The notes beneath the pieces are model-generated. The model searched no databases. It was not told the origin of the DNA and worked only from the letters and a program-made list of their open reading frames with translations. Both the position numbers and the translations under genes were made by a program. From Cristatella mucedo (taxonomy: Eukaryota > Bryozoa > Phylactolaemata > Cristatellidae), in NCBI GenBank assembly GCA_009760855.2, contig WPIO01000011.1, positions 6,137,501-6,201,500 on the forward strand: 64,000 nt of DNA, given 5' to 3'. Of this stretch, positions 22,405-35,252 are shown in pieces. The first letter of the stretch is position 1. Each line of letters starts with the position of its first letter.

Positions 22405-25144
22405 TTTGATGAAAAATGGACTACAAAGCGGCTTAAGATAAACAGCATCAGTGATAAAAGTAAGAAGTCTGTCAGGTATTCTACTCTGTGAAAGTCCTTA
22501 AATCGGCGTCTCCAAAAAACTATTCCTAGGTTGCAGGATGCAACGCTTGCTGAATTCGTTTAAGGGATTCTCGAGGAACCTTCTTGTCGTATTCTTCTAC
22601 GCATTAGCTTTGTGCTGCTTCTGGAGATTAGGAATTAAAGAACGCCTTCATAAAAGCTACTCCACATTTAAAAGCGTATTAGTAATTTGAGCTGAGTCCT
22701 TTGAAACTTTAGCCAACTGGTATTCCCTGCCGATGCACAATAAATCAGACACTAAAGGTAAAATTATATCCAGCTTACTGGGGATTAAGAGGCTTTCCCT
22801 AGCCAACTCTTAGTTCATGGGTTTATCATCGTAATGCTATTCCATCAAGAGGAATCGCTTCGTCGAAAAACAGCAAATCCAATTTATTTCTTGGGAAATG
22901 ACCTTTTAGTCGGTTCCATGAATATTGTTTTAACCGCTCCAAAAATGCTTTGGTTGCGACACAACACAAAAGCATCCATGAGTAGCTGCTAACGCACCTG
23001 GGAGTGTCCTGTTGCTTGGAGAATCCAATATTACAGTTAGGGCAGTGAAACAGTAATCGTGCTTAAAAAATAGCTTAACAAGAGGGGCTTTTTATAGATG
23101 GTGCCGTGCAGTAATAATTTCTTATAGTATTTGAAGTCCAATCGTCTTAAAGCTGATGCCTGCTGCAGGGAGACAGTCGTTTTGTCGCCGCATTTTAAGA
23201 GTATAGGTGACTCTGCAAATCTACCTTCCTCCGTCAACCCCTGCAGAAATTTAAAGGAAGTCAAAATAAATATAAAATTGTGATTTCAAAGAGGTCTTTA
23301 CAGTTACATATGGATTATTTTTAATGATGAAACTCAGAGCTAGTGAAACTACCTCCTTGAGAATACTGAATACCAACGGCACCAAATGTTTCTTGTCACT
23401 AACGGTACTGTATAGCGGCTTGTCAAAGCTGGGCCAATTGGGTTTAAAACAACAAAACATGTCCGTGCTTTTTAGTTTGTAGTTTGTATGCAGCCTAAGC
23501 ACCTGTTCTAAGAGTAGTTGTGGTTTGATGAAAGAAATACAAGATATCCTGCACGTCCCGACTAATCTAGAATAACAAGAAAGAACCTCCTTCTTTGGTG
23601 TCGGCATTCAAGCTAGTTGAATCGTAATGGCGTCTGAATTTTTTTCAGAACGCCCCCAATTGTATGTCTTTTTAATGATCGCTTCATTACTCGCCGCAGC
23701 GGAACCCCGAAAGTAGCTTAGCCACGGAAAATAGCTTCTCACAGTATTTACCAGACCCAGTTAAGTCAGCCCGCTGAAAATCTCCAAGGTAACACAATCT
23801 TCCTTGCTCTGGAGTCCAAGTGTAAAGCCGATGGACAAAGCTGGTAGACAAGGAACTCCATGATCTTCTCGGCGGCTGCTGCTCTGTACTAGAACCATAT
23901 AAAATAAATTTCTCGTGCATTAAAACTGAGCTTTAAAACCCTTTGAGTTGCCGCAAAAGCAACTGCCAGCAAAATGTGCACCAATTTGAAGTCTACTGTT
24001 TTGTTATGCATTTAGCAGCGGCGACCTATGGATTTATAAATTGAATTTCTTTGTCAGAGTTCTTTTGATAAATATGGTTAGTCATTGCTATTCAAATGCA
24101 ATATAGAACAGCGATCTTCGCAAGCTTAGAGTGGTTCACACCCGTTGGTTCACACCCGTATCTCTTTCCATGCTTATTATTCCAGCTCAGGGAAGCTTCT
24201 GTTCACGTTTTTGCAACTTTAAATTCTCGCTGTATCTTAATTATTCAGTTTCCTATCAACTTCTATATCAACTCCTTCTCTTCTTTATTTCACCTTCTAC
24301 GCCATCGAAAAAGACCCGGTCCTTCTGTAATTGTATTGAAGCCATTGCCAATCGATGAGCCATGCAGATAAAAAAGTCCTGAGATGAGATGACAAATTCT
24401 TCCTGGCAGAAGGCTGGTGCTACGTTTTTGGTTAACTCTTCTTTCTAGGTCAGGCCATGTACAGTGGAGCTGCTCGATGTAATCCAAAGCTAAGAAGTAT
24501 CCGTGGTCGGGATTCGTTCACACACTCACAACCGTAGGAGAAAAGGTCAAGTTTTGCATGGATATTCTATGATATCTAGTTGAATCTCAGGGAATCATGG
24601 CTGTCATGAAGAAAGTTTAATCAAGAACGCATATACCTTAATAACTAGTGCATGCGACTAACAAAGAGAGATATTTACATTCAGCAGCAAAGAAGCGCTA
24701 CACGGCTGCACGGCACACAAACCGCAAATGCAAATCATTTTCTTCACAGAGGGCCTTTCAATAAAGAATTTGACATATTCCGATCCTAGTGAATAAAACT
24801 CAGAATCCATAAATAAACTCTGGCAATGCCATCATCTTGCTGATTTAGCGTTTTAAAGTTCCAATTTTGACCAGGGGCATCCAAAAGCATCAATCCATAG
24901 GTGAGTGTGTGCGTGAGTGGACTGGGTCAGTGGAGTTAGTCAGTCCGGTTACCAAATAAAAGTCACCAAATGTTACGCTTGCGAAATGCTTTTTACTATG
25001 ACGATGTAGCTGCGCGACTCATGTCAAGGTTAAAAGCAACGGAGAAAGTTTAGTAATTTGCATGTTCAGCTTAAAAATGCACGTTAGTGGTTGAAATCAG
25101 CGTGGATCAAAATAATAATAGGCATTTTTTAGTGGGCGCTAGTG
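22405..25144. other. Long non-coding stretch, no element recognised
   Basis: No mobile element or domain recognised. A 14-bp tandem duplication, GGTTCACACCCGTT, occurs at about 24132-24160. Minus-strand open frames at 23037-23264 and 23251-23607 sit around a good-looking splice acceptor (TTTCTGCAG at about 23240, minus strand), but I recognise neither product. Confidence 0.4.
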
Positions 25145-25662
25145 AATAAGAATAATAATAATACACTTGGTATAGCGCCCTCAGAGGAGTCAATCTCTTT
25201 CTATTTGCTTTAAAATTGCTGCAAAGGAAGCACGATCGAATGATTATTTGTAGCATGCTGAATAAATAACAATAATAGTATGGTTAGTAGTGACATGCAC
25301 AGAGTCAGCACGCAAGTGTGGTAAGTGTCAGCATGCAGTGTCGGCACGCATAAGCACGTACAGGCTGATTCGCAGGGACCCACTAAATGCTGTCATAAAT
25401 AGATGTGCTTCGAGTTTTTTTAATGGGGGAAGTCAAAAGTTGTTGTGACGCAGGTTGGGAGTGACGTCCAGGCTTTGGGAGCATACGAACTAAATGTACG
25501 GTCTCCAAAGGATTTGAGGTTTGTACGAGGTTTAGGTAAACATTTAGATTCCGAAAAACGGGTGGTACGATACTTGGCCTGGTGGGGGGAAGTAGATTTG
25601 ATAGATAGGCTGGAGCCAAAGAATGAAGGGACCTAAAAGTGAGGGACACAACCTTGAAATTA
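25145..25662 (-). mobile_element. LINE family A, 3' fragment
   Basis: Reverse complement of the tail (AATAATAATAATACACTTGG), hairpin (TATAGCGCCCTCAGAGG), 3' UTR and C-terminal coding region (AAGGATTTGAGGTTTGTACG). It stops at CCTAAAAGTGAGGGACACAA, the LTFRSLHS region. The frame is broken. Confidence 0.88.
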
Positions 25663-25892
25663 CGTATTTAAAATAATTGGATATTATTATCACCCAGATT
25701 ATTTATTATTATACATATTCATTATTTTTGAAATTCATTATAATGTAACAGCGATGTTTTCGTTCGTAAATGCTGATATATTGAATTATTAAACGTAGTT
25801 TGCATGTAATCGTTGATAGTGCTGTTTAAAAGCAGCCAACCAAATTATGTCGTCTTACTAATGCAATTTTAAGGCTGCTGAACCAAAAAAAA

Positions 25893-26072
25893 TCCTAGCT
25901 GATTAAACAGCCTCTGTTTGCATAGCGACAGAAGAGCCTTTACGGCTATCACCACCGCTTGCAGTGGCGATAAAGAATCACTCACCACAGGAATCGAACC
26001 CACGACCTCAGGACCGATGTCGTGAAAGCAACCACCTTACCTAGTGTGCCATCACGGCCTGCCACGAGCACA
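25893..26072 (-). mobile_element. tRNA-derived SINE, family 1, copy 3
   Basis: On the minus strand there is an A-box-like TGGCACACTAGG (complement of 26040-26051) and an exact consensus B box GGTTCGATTCC (complement of 25990-26000). The body matches the copies at 16.7 and 20.1 kb, ending in AATCAGCTAGG. It is the best-preserved promoter of the family here. The 3' side lacks a pairing acceptor stem, so it is not a tRNA gene. Confidence 0.75.
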
Positions 26073-26684
26073 GAGCAGGTATATAACGAATCATTGCCGG
26101 TGCCCAAGAAGCACTGGTGGAGCTGGTGCACAAAAGCGTGACTAATGAGTTCCAGATGCTACTCTGACGCACCCAAGCAGGCATGCCAACGTTAGTAGAG
26201 CACGATAGCAATAAACAGCATTCATATCTCAATGTAACAAGTTCACGTCAAGACTGTTTACCAGTTTGTACCCTAACCCCCTAGAGGCCCGCGTGCATAA
26301 CTTCGGATAGATACCCAAAGTACGATTGCCTACTGCTCTTGTTTTTGACTTTTTCTTTTAAGTGCATTTCATGATTCATATCTGATTCGCAAAGGTTTAA
26401 CACAGCAATAAATCTCAGGCACTGTCAAGTGTCACCGCATTGGCAGGTCCACATTTCACTGTCACATCCTTAAAGCGTTCCTCGGCCAGTGTAACAAGAG
26501 AACCAGCTAGTAGTTTTGTTTTTTCGTGTCTAGTTATTATCAGCCAAGCCGGGCTTCGCCGGCACAAAATAGCATTAAATGCCGCGTAACATGAATTGCT
26601 GCCAAGGATCTACAGACTCACCTGCTTCACAGCTGTCGGCCTATGCTTCATAACTTCAGCTTAGAAAAAAAATACAAGATCTAA
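26073..26684. other. Non-coding spacer
   Basis: Nothing recognisable. Confidence 0.4.
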
Positions 26685-27595
26685 ATTAATAATGATATGG
26701 TAATCATACATTTGTAAAGAATCCTCGGAGAACTTAATCTCTTTCAGAGCTCATTAAACATGCAGTTGAGGAAGCATGATTGATTGGTTATAGGTATCAT
26801 GATCAATGTCAGCACGAATACGCACATCGAGGGGAAATCACATGGACCCACTAAAAGATGTGATAAGTATATGCTTTTGAGCTTCTTTTTATAAGTCAAG
26901 TCAGGGGATGTCGTGAAGTCAGTCAAGAGGGATTTCCAAGATTTCTGACCATGTGAACTAAAGGCATGGTCTCGAAAAGGTTTGTGATTTTTTAGAGACG
27001 TGGGTAAACATTTAGACTCCCGAAAAGTAATTGGTGTGATGCCTAGTCAGGTGGGGAAGTAGTTATGATAGGTAGGGTAGAGCCAAATAATTTAGGGACC
27101 TAAAAGTGGGTGAAAAAACCTTTGAAGTCAATGTGATGCTTGACTGGTAGCCAGTGCAGGTCGGCAAGAAATGGTGAGATGTGGCAACTGCGACGCACAC
27201 GACAGACAAGCCTAGCTGCAGAGTTTTGCACCACCTGTAAGCGTCTGATTGCACATGCCGGTAGGCCAGCAAGAAGTGGGTTACAGAAGTCAAGACGGGA
27301 TGTTACGAATGCATGGACCAACTTAGACGTAGTATCCCTATCTTAATAAGCCCGAATTATCCGATGTTATGCAACTGAACTTAGGCAGAATTGATTATGG
27401 AGCTGAAGTGGTCGTCAAATAAAATGTCACTAAGGAACTTGACAATTAGGTTTCGTTCACATTCAACAGGATATATGCTCTCTGAGCAGCTCTTGAGCAT
27501 TAATCTTTCCAATTTCTGAACCAAACTTGATATGCTCATTACTTGTAAGCTAGCTTTATCACTATTCAACTTAAGAAAGTTTGGCTGCCATCCAG
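26685..27595 (-). mobile_element. LINE family A, 5'-truncated decayed copy
   Basis: Minus-strand LINE-A from the tail (about 26690) through the 3' UTR, the C-terminal domain (reverse complement of CTGGTAGCCAGTGCAGGTCG near 27150) and the region 5' of it, up to TTGGCTGCCATCCA (the [10 protein letters not shown] block). Its truncated 5' end meets the start of a + strand LINE-A copy within a few bases. Confidence 0.88.
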
Positions 27596-28036
27596 CGTGA
27601 ACGGCAACTAGACTTGTCTGCCGTGAGCGTCGCAGTTGCCACATTACTCCACTTCTCGCCGACCTGCACTGGCTACCAGTCAAGCAACGGATTGACTTCA
27701 AGGTTTTGTCGCTCACTTTTAGGTCCCTTCATTCTATGGCTCCAGCCTATCAGTCAGATATACTCCCCCATCAGACCAAGCATCGTACCACCCGCTTTTC
27801 GGAATCCAACAGTCTAGAAATACCTCGTACAAACCTTAAATCCTTTGGAGACCGTGCATTTAGTTCGTATGCCTCCAAAGCCTGGAACTCCCTCCCGACC
27901 TGCGTCAGAACATCCCCTGGCCTGACCACATTTAAAAGGAACCTAAAAACACACCTATTTAGGACATCATTTAGTGGGTCCCTGTGATTCGTCCTTGATG
28001 TGCTTATGCCTGCTTGCATGCTGCCACTAACCACAT

Positions 28037-29620
28037 TTGCATGCTGACCCTGTGCATGTCACCCCTAATCAATCTCAATCAAAGAAGACAACAAGTCCAC
28101 TGGACCCTATTCCCACTGTCCTGCTCCTACGTTGCATTGATCTGCTGCTGCCATGCATAACCAACATCATTAATATGTCATTAGCCTCAGGTCAGGTCCC
28201 AGCACCTTTCAAAAAAGCTGTAGTCAGGCCACTTCTCAAGAAAGCTACACTAGACCAAGAGAACTTAAGCAACTACCGCCCAGTCTCCCTTCTACCATTC
28301 CTATCGAAGACACTGGAACGGGTCGCGGCAGACCAGCTGAACTCGTATATCGAAACCTCACACCTTGCTAGTAAGTTCCAGTCTGGCTTTAGAGCTAATC
28401 ACTCCACAGAGTCAGCATTGCTTCGGGTATACAACGACCTACTTAGGAATGCAGACATGGGTAGAGTGTCTCTTCTTGTTTTGCTCGATCTTTCGGCAGC
28501 TTTTGATACCATCGATCACAAAGTACTTCTAGAGCGCCTCTCATCTCGCCTGGGCATCACTGGCACTGCTCTGCAGTGGTTCAGGTACTATCTCAGTGGG
28601 AGACTCCAGAGTGTTGACGTGAATGGACAAAGATCATCTGAAGTACCTCTAAAATATGGAGTACCTCAGGGCTCTGTGCTAGGTCCGGTCCTTTTCACCG
28701 TTTATACTCTCCCTCTCGCTGATGTGATTGCCAAGCACAATCTAGGCTTTCACTTCTATGCGGATGACACTCAGTTGTACCTTTGCTTTGATCCCTCCCA
28801 GCCTTCGAGCACCTCAAATTCTCTCAACTCACTTGCTGCATGCATTGATGACATCCGATCATGGATGGCAGCAAATTTTCTAAAACTAAACGATGATAAA
28901 ACTAACTTACTAGTTATGGGCAAACCTAGTGTTATTCAGAAATTGGAAAGGCTGACTTTCAAAATTGGCTCTGCCAGCATATCTCCAGTTGCATCAGCTC
29001 GAAATCTAGGTGTCATATTCCAAAGCGACCTCTCGTTAGACGACCACATCAGCTCCACAGTCAAATCAGCCTATTTTCAGCTTCATTACATTGCTAAAAT
29101 TAGGGCTTGTTTAGATAAGGATACCACGTCCAAGTTGGTCCATGCATTCGTGACATCTCGTCTCGACTTCTGCAACTCACTGCTTACTGGCCTACCAGCA
29201 TGTGCGATCAGGCGATTGCAGCTGGTGCAAAACTCTGCAGCTAGGCTTGTCTGTCGTGAGCGTCGCAGTTGCCACATTGCTCCACTTCTCGCCGACCTGC
29301 ACTGGTTACCAGTCAAGCAACGGATTGACTTCAAGGTTTTGTCGCTCACTTTTAGGTCTCTTCATTCTATGGCTCCAGCCTATCTTTCAGAGATACTACC
29401 CCATCAGGCAAAGCATCGTACCACTCGCTTTTCGGAATCCAACAGTCTAGAAATACCTCGTACAAACCTTAAATCCTTTGGAGACCGTGCATTTAGCTCG
29501 TATGCTCCCACAGCCTGGAACTCCCTCCCGACCTGCATCAGAACATCCCCTGACCTGACCACATTTAAAAGAAACTTAAAAACATACCTATTTAGGACAG
29601 CATTTAGTGGGTCCTTGTGA
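28037..29620 (+). CDS. LINE-A reverse transcriptase, intact open frame without endonuclease
   Basis: A 527-codon open frame for the RT half of the LINE-A protein. Motifs: [10 protein letters not shown] (78-87), [10 protein letters not shown] (151-160, first catalytic Asp), [10 protein letters not shown] (208-217), YADD (241-244, catalytic pair) and the C-terminal [12 protein letters not shown] block (422-433). It ends in FRTAFSGSL, the family's usual C terminus. About the first 11-12 residues come from the 3' UTR of the outer LINE that this copy interrupted, so the N terminus is chimeric and begins at a TTG, not an ATG; the first ATG is at 28175. The endonuclease is missing, so it could not act as a complete LINE protein. 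Expression is unproven. Confidence 0.85.
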   Translation: MHADPVHVTPNQSQSKKTTSPLDPIPTVLLLRCIDLLLPCITNIINMSLASGQVPAPFKKAVVRPLLKKATLDQENLSNYRPVSLLPFLSKTLERVAADQLNSYIETSHLASKFQSGFRANHSTESALLRVYNDLLRNADMGRVSLLVLLDLSAAFDTIDHKVLLERLSSRLGITGTALQWFRYYLSGRLQSVDVNGQRSSEVPLKYGVPQGSVLGPVLFTVYTLPLADVIAKHNLGFHFYADDTQLYLCFDPSQPSSTSNSLNSLAACIDDIRSWMAANFLKLNDDKTNLLVMGKPSVIQKLERLTFKIGSASISPVASARNLGVIFQSDLSLDDHISSTVKSAYFQLHYIAKIRACLDKDTTSKLVHAFVTSRLDFCNSLLTGLPACAIRRLQLVQNSAARLVCRERRSCHIAPLLADLHWLPVKQRIDFKVLSLTFRSLHSMAPAYLSEILPHQAKHRTTRFSESNSLEIPRTNLKSFGDRAFSSYAPTAWNSLPTCIRTSPDLTTFKRNLKTYLFRTAFSGSL

Positions 29621-29861
29621 TTCGTCCTCGATGTGCTTATGCGTGCTGACACTGTTCATGCTGCCACTAACCACATTTGCATGCTGACCCAGTGCATGTA
29701 ACCCCTAACCATGTTATTCATTTTGTTTGTTTTTCAAACATGATTTTACTTACTATTCTATTGCGTATCACTTTGCAGCAAATGTAAAGCGCCTAGAAAG
29801 AGATTAAGTTCTCTGAGGGCGCTTTATCAAGTGCAATATTATTATTATATTATTATTATTA
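28070..29861 (+). mobile_element. LINE family A, inner (younger) nested copy
   Basis: A 5'-truncated copy that starts at TCTCAATCAAAGAAGACAAC, equivalent to about 5888 in the long copy. It contains the whole reverse transcriptase, C-terminal domain, 3' UTR, hairpin and ATATTATTATTATATT tail. It is inserted in the 3' UTR of another family A copy in the same orientation. Its intact frame and close match to the 4.2 kb copy mark it as one of the youngest here. Confidence 0.92.
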
Positions 29862-30014
29862 TAACCATGTTATTCATTTCGTTTGTTTTTCAAGCATGGT
29901 TTTGCTTACCATTCAATGGCATTTCACTTTACAGCAAATGTAAAGCGCCTAGAGAGAGATTGAGTTCTCTGAGGGCACTTTATCAAGTGAATTATTATTA
30001 TTTATTATTATTAT

Positions 30015-30476
30015 CCATACTTGGATGTCAACAATAAATGTTGCAAGGGAGTTGAGAGAATTCGACAATGTAAAAGGCTGTGAGGGATCAAAGCAGATAT
30101 GCCACTGAGTGCCATCTGCACACAAGTGAAAGCCTATATTGTGCCTTGCAATCACATCGACGAGAAGGAGAGTATATACCGTGAAAAGAACAGGGCCAAG
30201 CGCAAAGCCCTGGGGTACCCCATATTTCAGAGGTTCCTCAGATTATTTGTGACCATTCAAATCAACACTCTAGAGCCTTCCACTGAGATAGGACCTGAAC
30301 CATTGCAGTGCAGTGCCAATGATGCCTAGGCGAGATGAGAGGCGCCCAAGAAGAACTTTGTGATCGACAGTACCACAATCTGCCGAAATATTGAGCAAAA
30401 TAAGGAGAGTTTTCAAGATCGATCGTGCAGAACAAGATCGAGCACAGCAAGCAGACTCATAATGAACAAGATACAA
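30015..30476 (-). mobile_element. LINE family A, reverse-transcriptase fragment
   Basis: On the minus strand the RT core is readable: [18 protein letters not shown] and the [13 protein letters not shown] block (30270-30340), then a GVPQG-like region (the GGGGTACCCCATATTTCAGA complement) and ADGTQWHICFDPS, where the usual [14 protein letters not shown] is mutated. There is no 3' end; it starts directly at the tail of the + strand copy. Confidence 0.85.
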
Positions 30477-32810
30477 TTGGGCTTCGCATGCTAATCGTGA
30501 AACTACCCCAGACCTTGATAGATCACATGACTACTCCCCAGTTAGCTGATCTTCTCTGCAGGCTTGTAAAGCCGTCAGGCTGTACGCTATTGAGAGGTTA
30601 AATTAAGGCAGTTGATAAGTCGAGCTTTACCAACCTTTTCACTACGCTGCGCCGGCTCGAGGGTCGCCATACTACTGGATACTGAATGCTGAGACTGCGT
30701 CACCGTCGTTCGTTGATGCACAGCCAAGTGTAATCGGCTACTCAAGCTGACTGACCGACGGTAAATGAGCATGCAAACCTGCGCATATTGACCAAATTTC
30801 AAGGATATAAAAAAATACATTTCGTGATTGACCTATGAATATCCTTATAATTATTCCCAGTTTGCTGGTTCTAAATAACTTTTGAGGGCGTACCTAGAGT
30901 ATGAGGGTTAAAACGGCGGTAACAATGATTACTCAATCTGATCCGACAATAAACCCATGAGGCAGCGATATATGGCTCAAAATCCGTATGAGAAGTGCTG
31001 GTTGGGAGTCCGATAAACTTCGCCAAGTCCACTTGGTCCAAAATATCTTGCTCGCAAAACTAAAACATTGGTGCAGTGGCGAGGAGCACGTGGCTTACTG
31101 TAAACTCCTTGAGAAGTCTGTCCGGAAGCTGGGGACACCAACCAATGCCAACGGGAAAATAAGCACGATGTCAGCTAACTGCTGAAAAGAAAACCACCCG
31201 ACTAGAGCCAAAGCTCTTATATGAGTGAATAGCGACGTAACTCTGCAGACTCGTATTCAAGGCTAAAGCTTATGAACTCAGTCTGAAGCAACATGTAGTC
31301 TGTATAACACATTTGAGATTTCCTTTTTAATATAGTGGCTAGGACAGAGACAAATATGCATCTTCAAGTTCCAAATGACATCGCATTTAATTAGCACTCA
31401 ATGGCCTCCGGTACAGCTTCCGACCAAAACGCAAGCGGAAAGACGTCACAATCAAGTCCCTCTAGCCGGCAGCGGTCACGTCGTGTGCTTCATCTTAGCT
31501 ATGGAGATGATGTCGTGCTCTGGCGTTGTTGCCCAGACAAGACTATCAAGAATATGAGCATCCTGTGGAAGCCCTATAGCAGGCGTAATTCGAACATTGT
31601 CGCCCAATTGTCGAGGTGGTATGTGTGCATTTAAAATGTTGCATTTAGCTCTTCATTGCACTCAAAGCGACATCTGTGCCGAAAGGCTATTAAATTTGCT
31701 GTGGTCAAATATTAAGTTCAAGCATTTACAAAAATATGCCCCTTTTGCCAATTTCAGGCCTATAGAATAGCTGCATTCTAAAAATATTCAAATAGCAGTG
31801 GTATTTTTTATTGTAAGTTTGTGATGAGACTTCAAGATATGCCCAGGAGCAATGTTCCATTGCCAACACTACTCGAGCACAAAGCTAAGAGTAGGGGTTA
31901 CACTTCGACCTGTAGCGAACGTAACTAGAGCTCTCCAGTAAATAAAACGTTGCAAGCTCAACGATGCTGTCCTCACAGCTTAATATGCCGAGAATGAGTG
32001 TCCTTCCTTCCAACTACAACCAAGTAACTTGTAGTAAATGAGTGTTCGCGAGCCTAAGAGGCTACTACCTAGGTAGCTCCTTTTAGTAGCTGTCACCACC
32101 GAAAAACCTAAACTTACCGGTGAAATCAGTGCATTTAAATAAATATTCATTTGAAAATTGCTTAAGTTGATAATGCAGTAAATTACGGCTCTGAAATTTC
32201 AGCTAGTTAAGCATGATAACAATTAATATACCACTTTCAAAGGACCAACGATGAAACGTATTCGTTTTTAGGCAAGATATTTATAAACCAAACGAGAGAA
32301 ACTGTTTCTTTCGCTTAAAAAGCCATATCAATCTTTTTCTCACGCAAAAACGATATTTTTAAATTTTGAGACCCGTTTTAGGCGGCAGTATGGCGCTGTA
32401 TTGAATGGATTATTTTTATGAGTACTAGTATAAGTTAGTATGCACGGTTGCTCGGCTGAAAAAATAATGAGCTTGATGGTTCTGAACAGCAGAACGATTA
32501 CTGATCATAATTTGCAAAACGATTTGCTTTGAACAAATGCGCAGCAAACTTTTTCAGTAGCAGTCTTTGCGAGCGAAAAAACGTACACGATTTTTAAGCA
32601 AAACTTATTGCACTCACTGCATATCTGCAAGTGGCTTCTTCCTTTAAGTCTACGATCTTGCAACCGAACTTTATAGCTTAGCTGCTGCTTCACGGTCAGG
32701 GGTAAGAATTGCATAATGGTTCTAATGTAGGGGCAGCTTAGGAAGTGCAGGCATGACATGGAGTGTGCATATCCATAGAGTATCCGTATTGTGACGTCAC
32801 ACCAGCAAAT
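30477..32810. other. Non-coding stretch
   Basis: No gene, domain or repeat family recognised in about 2.3 kb. Small open frames are scattered and short. Confidence 0.4.
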
Positions 32811-32893
32811 GTAAAGCCTCTAGAAAGAGATTGAGTTCTCTGTGGGGCAATTATCAAGTGTATTATTATTACTATTGTTTTTATTATTATTAC
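32811..32893 (+). mobile_element. LINE-A terminal hairpin and tail
   Basis: AGCAAATGTAAAGCCTCTAG, AGAGATTGAGTTCTCTGTGG and an ATT-rich tail: only the last roughly 80 bp of family A. Confidence 0.8.
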
Positions 32894-32997
32894 CGCGAGC
32901 AACATTACCAGCCGTCAGGTCCCTTTAGATAATTCACCCTTCCGTTGAATCAATTCAGCGACTGGTGGCCGCCAAAGGCTGGTAACCACTGCTTCCT

Positions 32998-33260
32998 TTT
33001 GTATCTCCGCCTGTGACTCAACAATGCCGTAAAGACTATGTAGGTGTTATGCAGGAGAGTTTTTCATAGCCCACTCACAGCCTAAGCGACTTTTGGTACG
33101 TATTCGGTAGCTAACAGACTTCGTCTCACGCAACAAAGAGAAAGTGAGAAGCATAGCAAAGTCAGGAGAGCAGTTGAGGTAGTGAGTAGCATGGAAGTAG
33201 CAGCTCAGGACCGCTGAAAAGGATGAGCCATAGTCGGCAGCAGGAGAGTAGTTGTCGCTT
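32998..33260 (-). mobile_element. LINE family B, 3'-UTR fragment
   Basis: Closely matches the copies at 12.6 and 58.1 kb: ACGCAACAAAGAGAAAGT, GGAGAGCAGTTGAGGTAGTG and GGAGAGTAGTTGTCG are shared in the same order. Confidence 0.85.
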
Positions 33261-33411
33261 CAAATGTGATACAGATGAGGTCAGAATAATTACTATGGAC
33301 TTGCTGTATTCTCAATAATCTCAAGCAGGATACCGTGGTTGTTAGAGTATAGGGAAAAGATTGTACTTTAGATATGCTTATCTAAAGAAATTTTAGAAGC
33401 GATGTCAGGTT

Positions 33412-33742
33412 AGTGCCCCCAAAGCCTGGAACGCACACCCCGACTTGCGTCACGACATCCTCTGACTTGACCACATTGAAAAAGAACTTATAAACCTATT
33501 TAACACAGCATTTAGTGGGTCTCTGCAATTCGTCCTGTATGTGTTAATTCGTGCTGTCACTGTGCATACTGCCACGAATCACATTTGCATGCTGACCCTC
33601 TAACCATGTTATTCATGTTGTGCCTCAAGCATAATACCACTCACCATTCGAATGCGTTTCCTTCGCAGCAAATATAAAACACCTAGTAAGAGATTGAGTT
33701 CTCTGAGGGCGCTTTATCAAGTGTATTATCATTATTATTATT
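33412..33742 (+). mobile_element. LINE family A, 3' fragment
   Basis: From CCCCCAAAGCCTGGAACGCA (APKAWNSLP region) through the 3' UTR, the hairpin (AGTAAGAGATTGAGTTCTCT, GAGGGCGCTTTATCAAG) and an (ATT)n tail. Confidence 0.85.
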
Positions 33743-34579
33743 GCAAGGCTACTAGAAATGGCAGTGGTGGATTTTGAGACTTTTAGACGAATAAGATAAG
33801 AGGTATTATCTGCAGTTCTTAATTTTTTGCCACCAAGAGAGCTGCTCTTAAAAAAGTAAACACTTGTGCAGTTTTTTTAAGATCTATTCTAATATGACTG
33901 CAGCCTTCATTCTAAGAGACTGGCGTAGAAATTGACATGCTGAATGGCGCCGCATGGAATGGGTTTGTTGCTCTTCTCAACGCCTCGTGACCGTGGGTGA
34001 AGTCTTCGGATCCTGAAGTCGGCGGTGTGCCACTTCTGGGCTGCTTTCCAGAGGGGCTAAGATGTCCCCAAAGCTGCAAGCTTCTGTTCTTTTTGTATGC
34101 CGATAGCTAGCCGCAGTCTGATTGAACGACGATTAACCGATGATTGAGTTTTGGGGAGGCTGTTGGGGAGTAGGCGATTACGCGAATCGGTCCAGCAGAG
34201 GAATTCGTTGCTTCATTTCCCTTGCAGCAGCCGCGCCGTGAAGAGCCCGCAAAATTGACCTGTTTGAGGTGATCCTGGTATAATTCCATGCATTAATGAG
34301 CAACGTCAAAATGCACTCTCACAGCAGAAATTTAAAATTAAATTAAACGTAATCAAATCTAAAGCTCTAAAAAATTGTATTGCACATTTAACGCAACCGT
34401 TTTCCTAGAAAAGATGAAACGTTTTCAAAATATTGATTTACAGATGTAGGTTGACTGAAAGTAAAATACACCAATAGGTGTTGATCAGGAGCGAACGTGC
34501 AGCTCGAAATGAACGGAAGCTGTAAAGCCAAAAAGTGCACGAAGCCAAACACTATGATAGGCGGCAACTCAATGAAGTT
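33743..34579. other. Non-coding spacer
   Basis: Nothing recognisable. Confidence 0.4.
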
Positions 34580-35252
34580 AATAGTAATAATAACGATATA
34601 TTTGTATAGCGCTCATAGAGAACTCAATCTCTTACTTTGCACTGTACATTTTCTGCAAAGGAAACGTGATCGATCGGTTAGTGGTAACATGCTCAATGAG
34701 AACAAGCGTAACATAGGGTTAGAGGTGACATGCACAGGGTCAGTGCATATAAGCATATAAAGGATGAATCATGCAGACATACTATATTTTGTGATGAATA
34801 GATAATGCTTAGCTCTGTTTGATGCGGTAACATCAGGGGACGTCGTGATGCAAGTCGGTGGTGAGTTCCAGGATTTGTGAGCATTCCAACTAAAGGCGTG
34901 GTCTCCAAAAGATTTGAGGTTTGTACAAGGTATAAGTAAATGATTAGATTCCAAAAAGCGGGTGATACGACGCTTAGCCTGGTGAGGAAGTAAATCTTAT
35001 AGGTAGGCTGGAGTAATAGAATGAAAATACCTAAAAGTGAGTGTCAAACATTGCAGTCTGTTCGCTGCTAGACTGGCAGCCAGTGCAAGTCGGCAAGAAG
35101 TGGTGTGATGCGACCACTGCGACGCTCACGACAAACCAGTCTAGCTGCCGAGTTGTGCACCAATTGTAAATGCCTGATTGCACAGGCTGGTAGACCAGCA
35201 AGGAGTGAGCTACCAAAGTCAAGACGGTACGTTACAAATGCACGAACCAATT
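34580..35252 (-). mobile_element. LINE family A, 5'-truncated decayed copy
   Basis: Minus-strand tail, hairpin (TATAGCGCTCATAGAGAAC), 3' UTR and C-terminal domain up to the LVRAFVTYRLDFGSSLLAGL region. It is immediately followed by the tail of another minus-strand copy, so two copies lie in tandem. Confidence 0.88.

Larger units (their letters stand above)
27597..30014 (+). mobile_element. LINE family A, outer copy split by a nested LINE
   Basis: The outer copy runs 27597-28068 (C-terminal domain and first part of the 3' UTR, stopping at GTCACCCCTAA) and resumes at about 29862 with AACCATGTTATTCATTTCG through the hairpin and an (ATT)n tail ending near 30014. Joined, the two parts form one continuous 3' UTR, showing that the sequence between is a later insertion. 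The duplicated target is at most the few bases TAA/AACC and is obscured by the tail. Confidence 0.88.
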
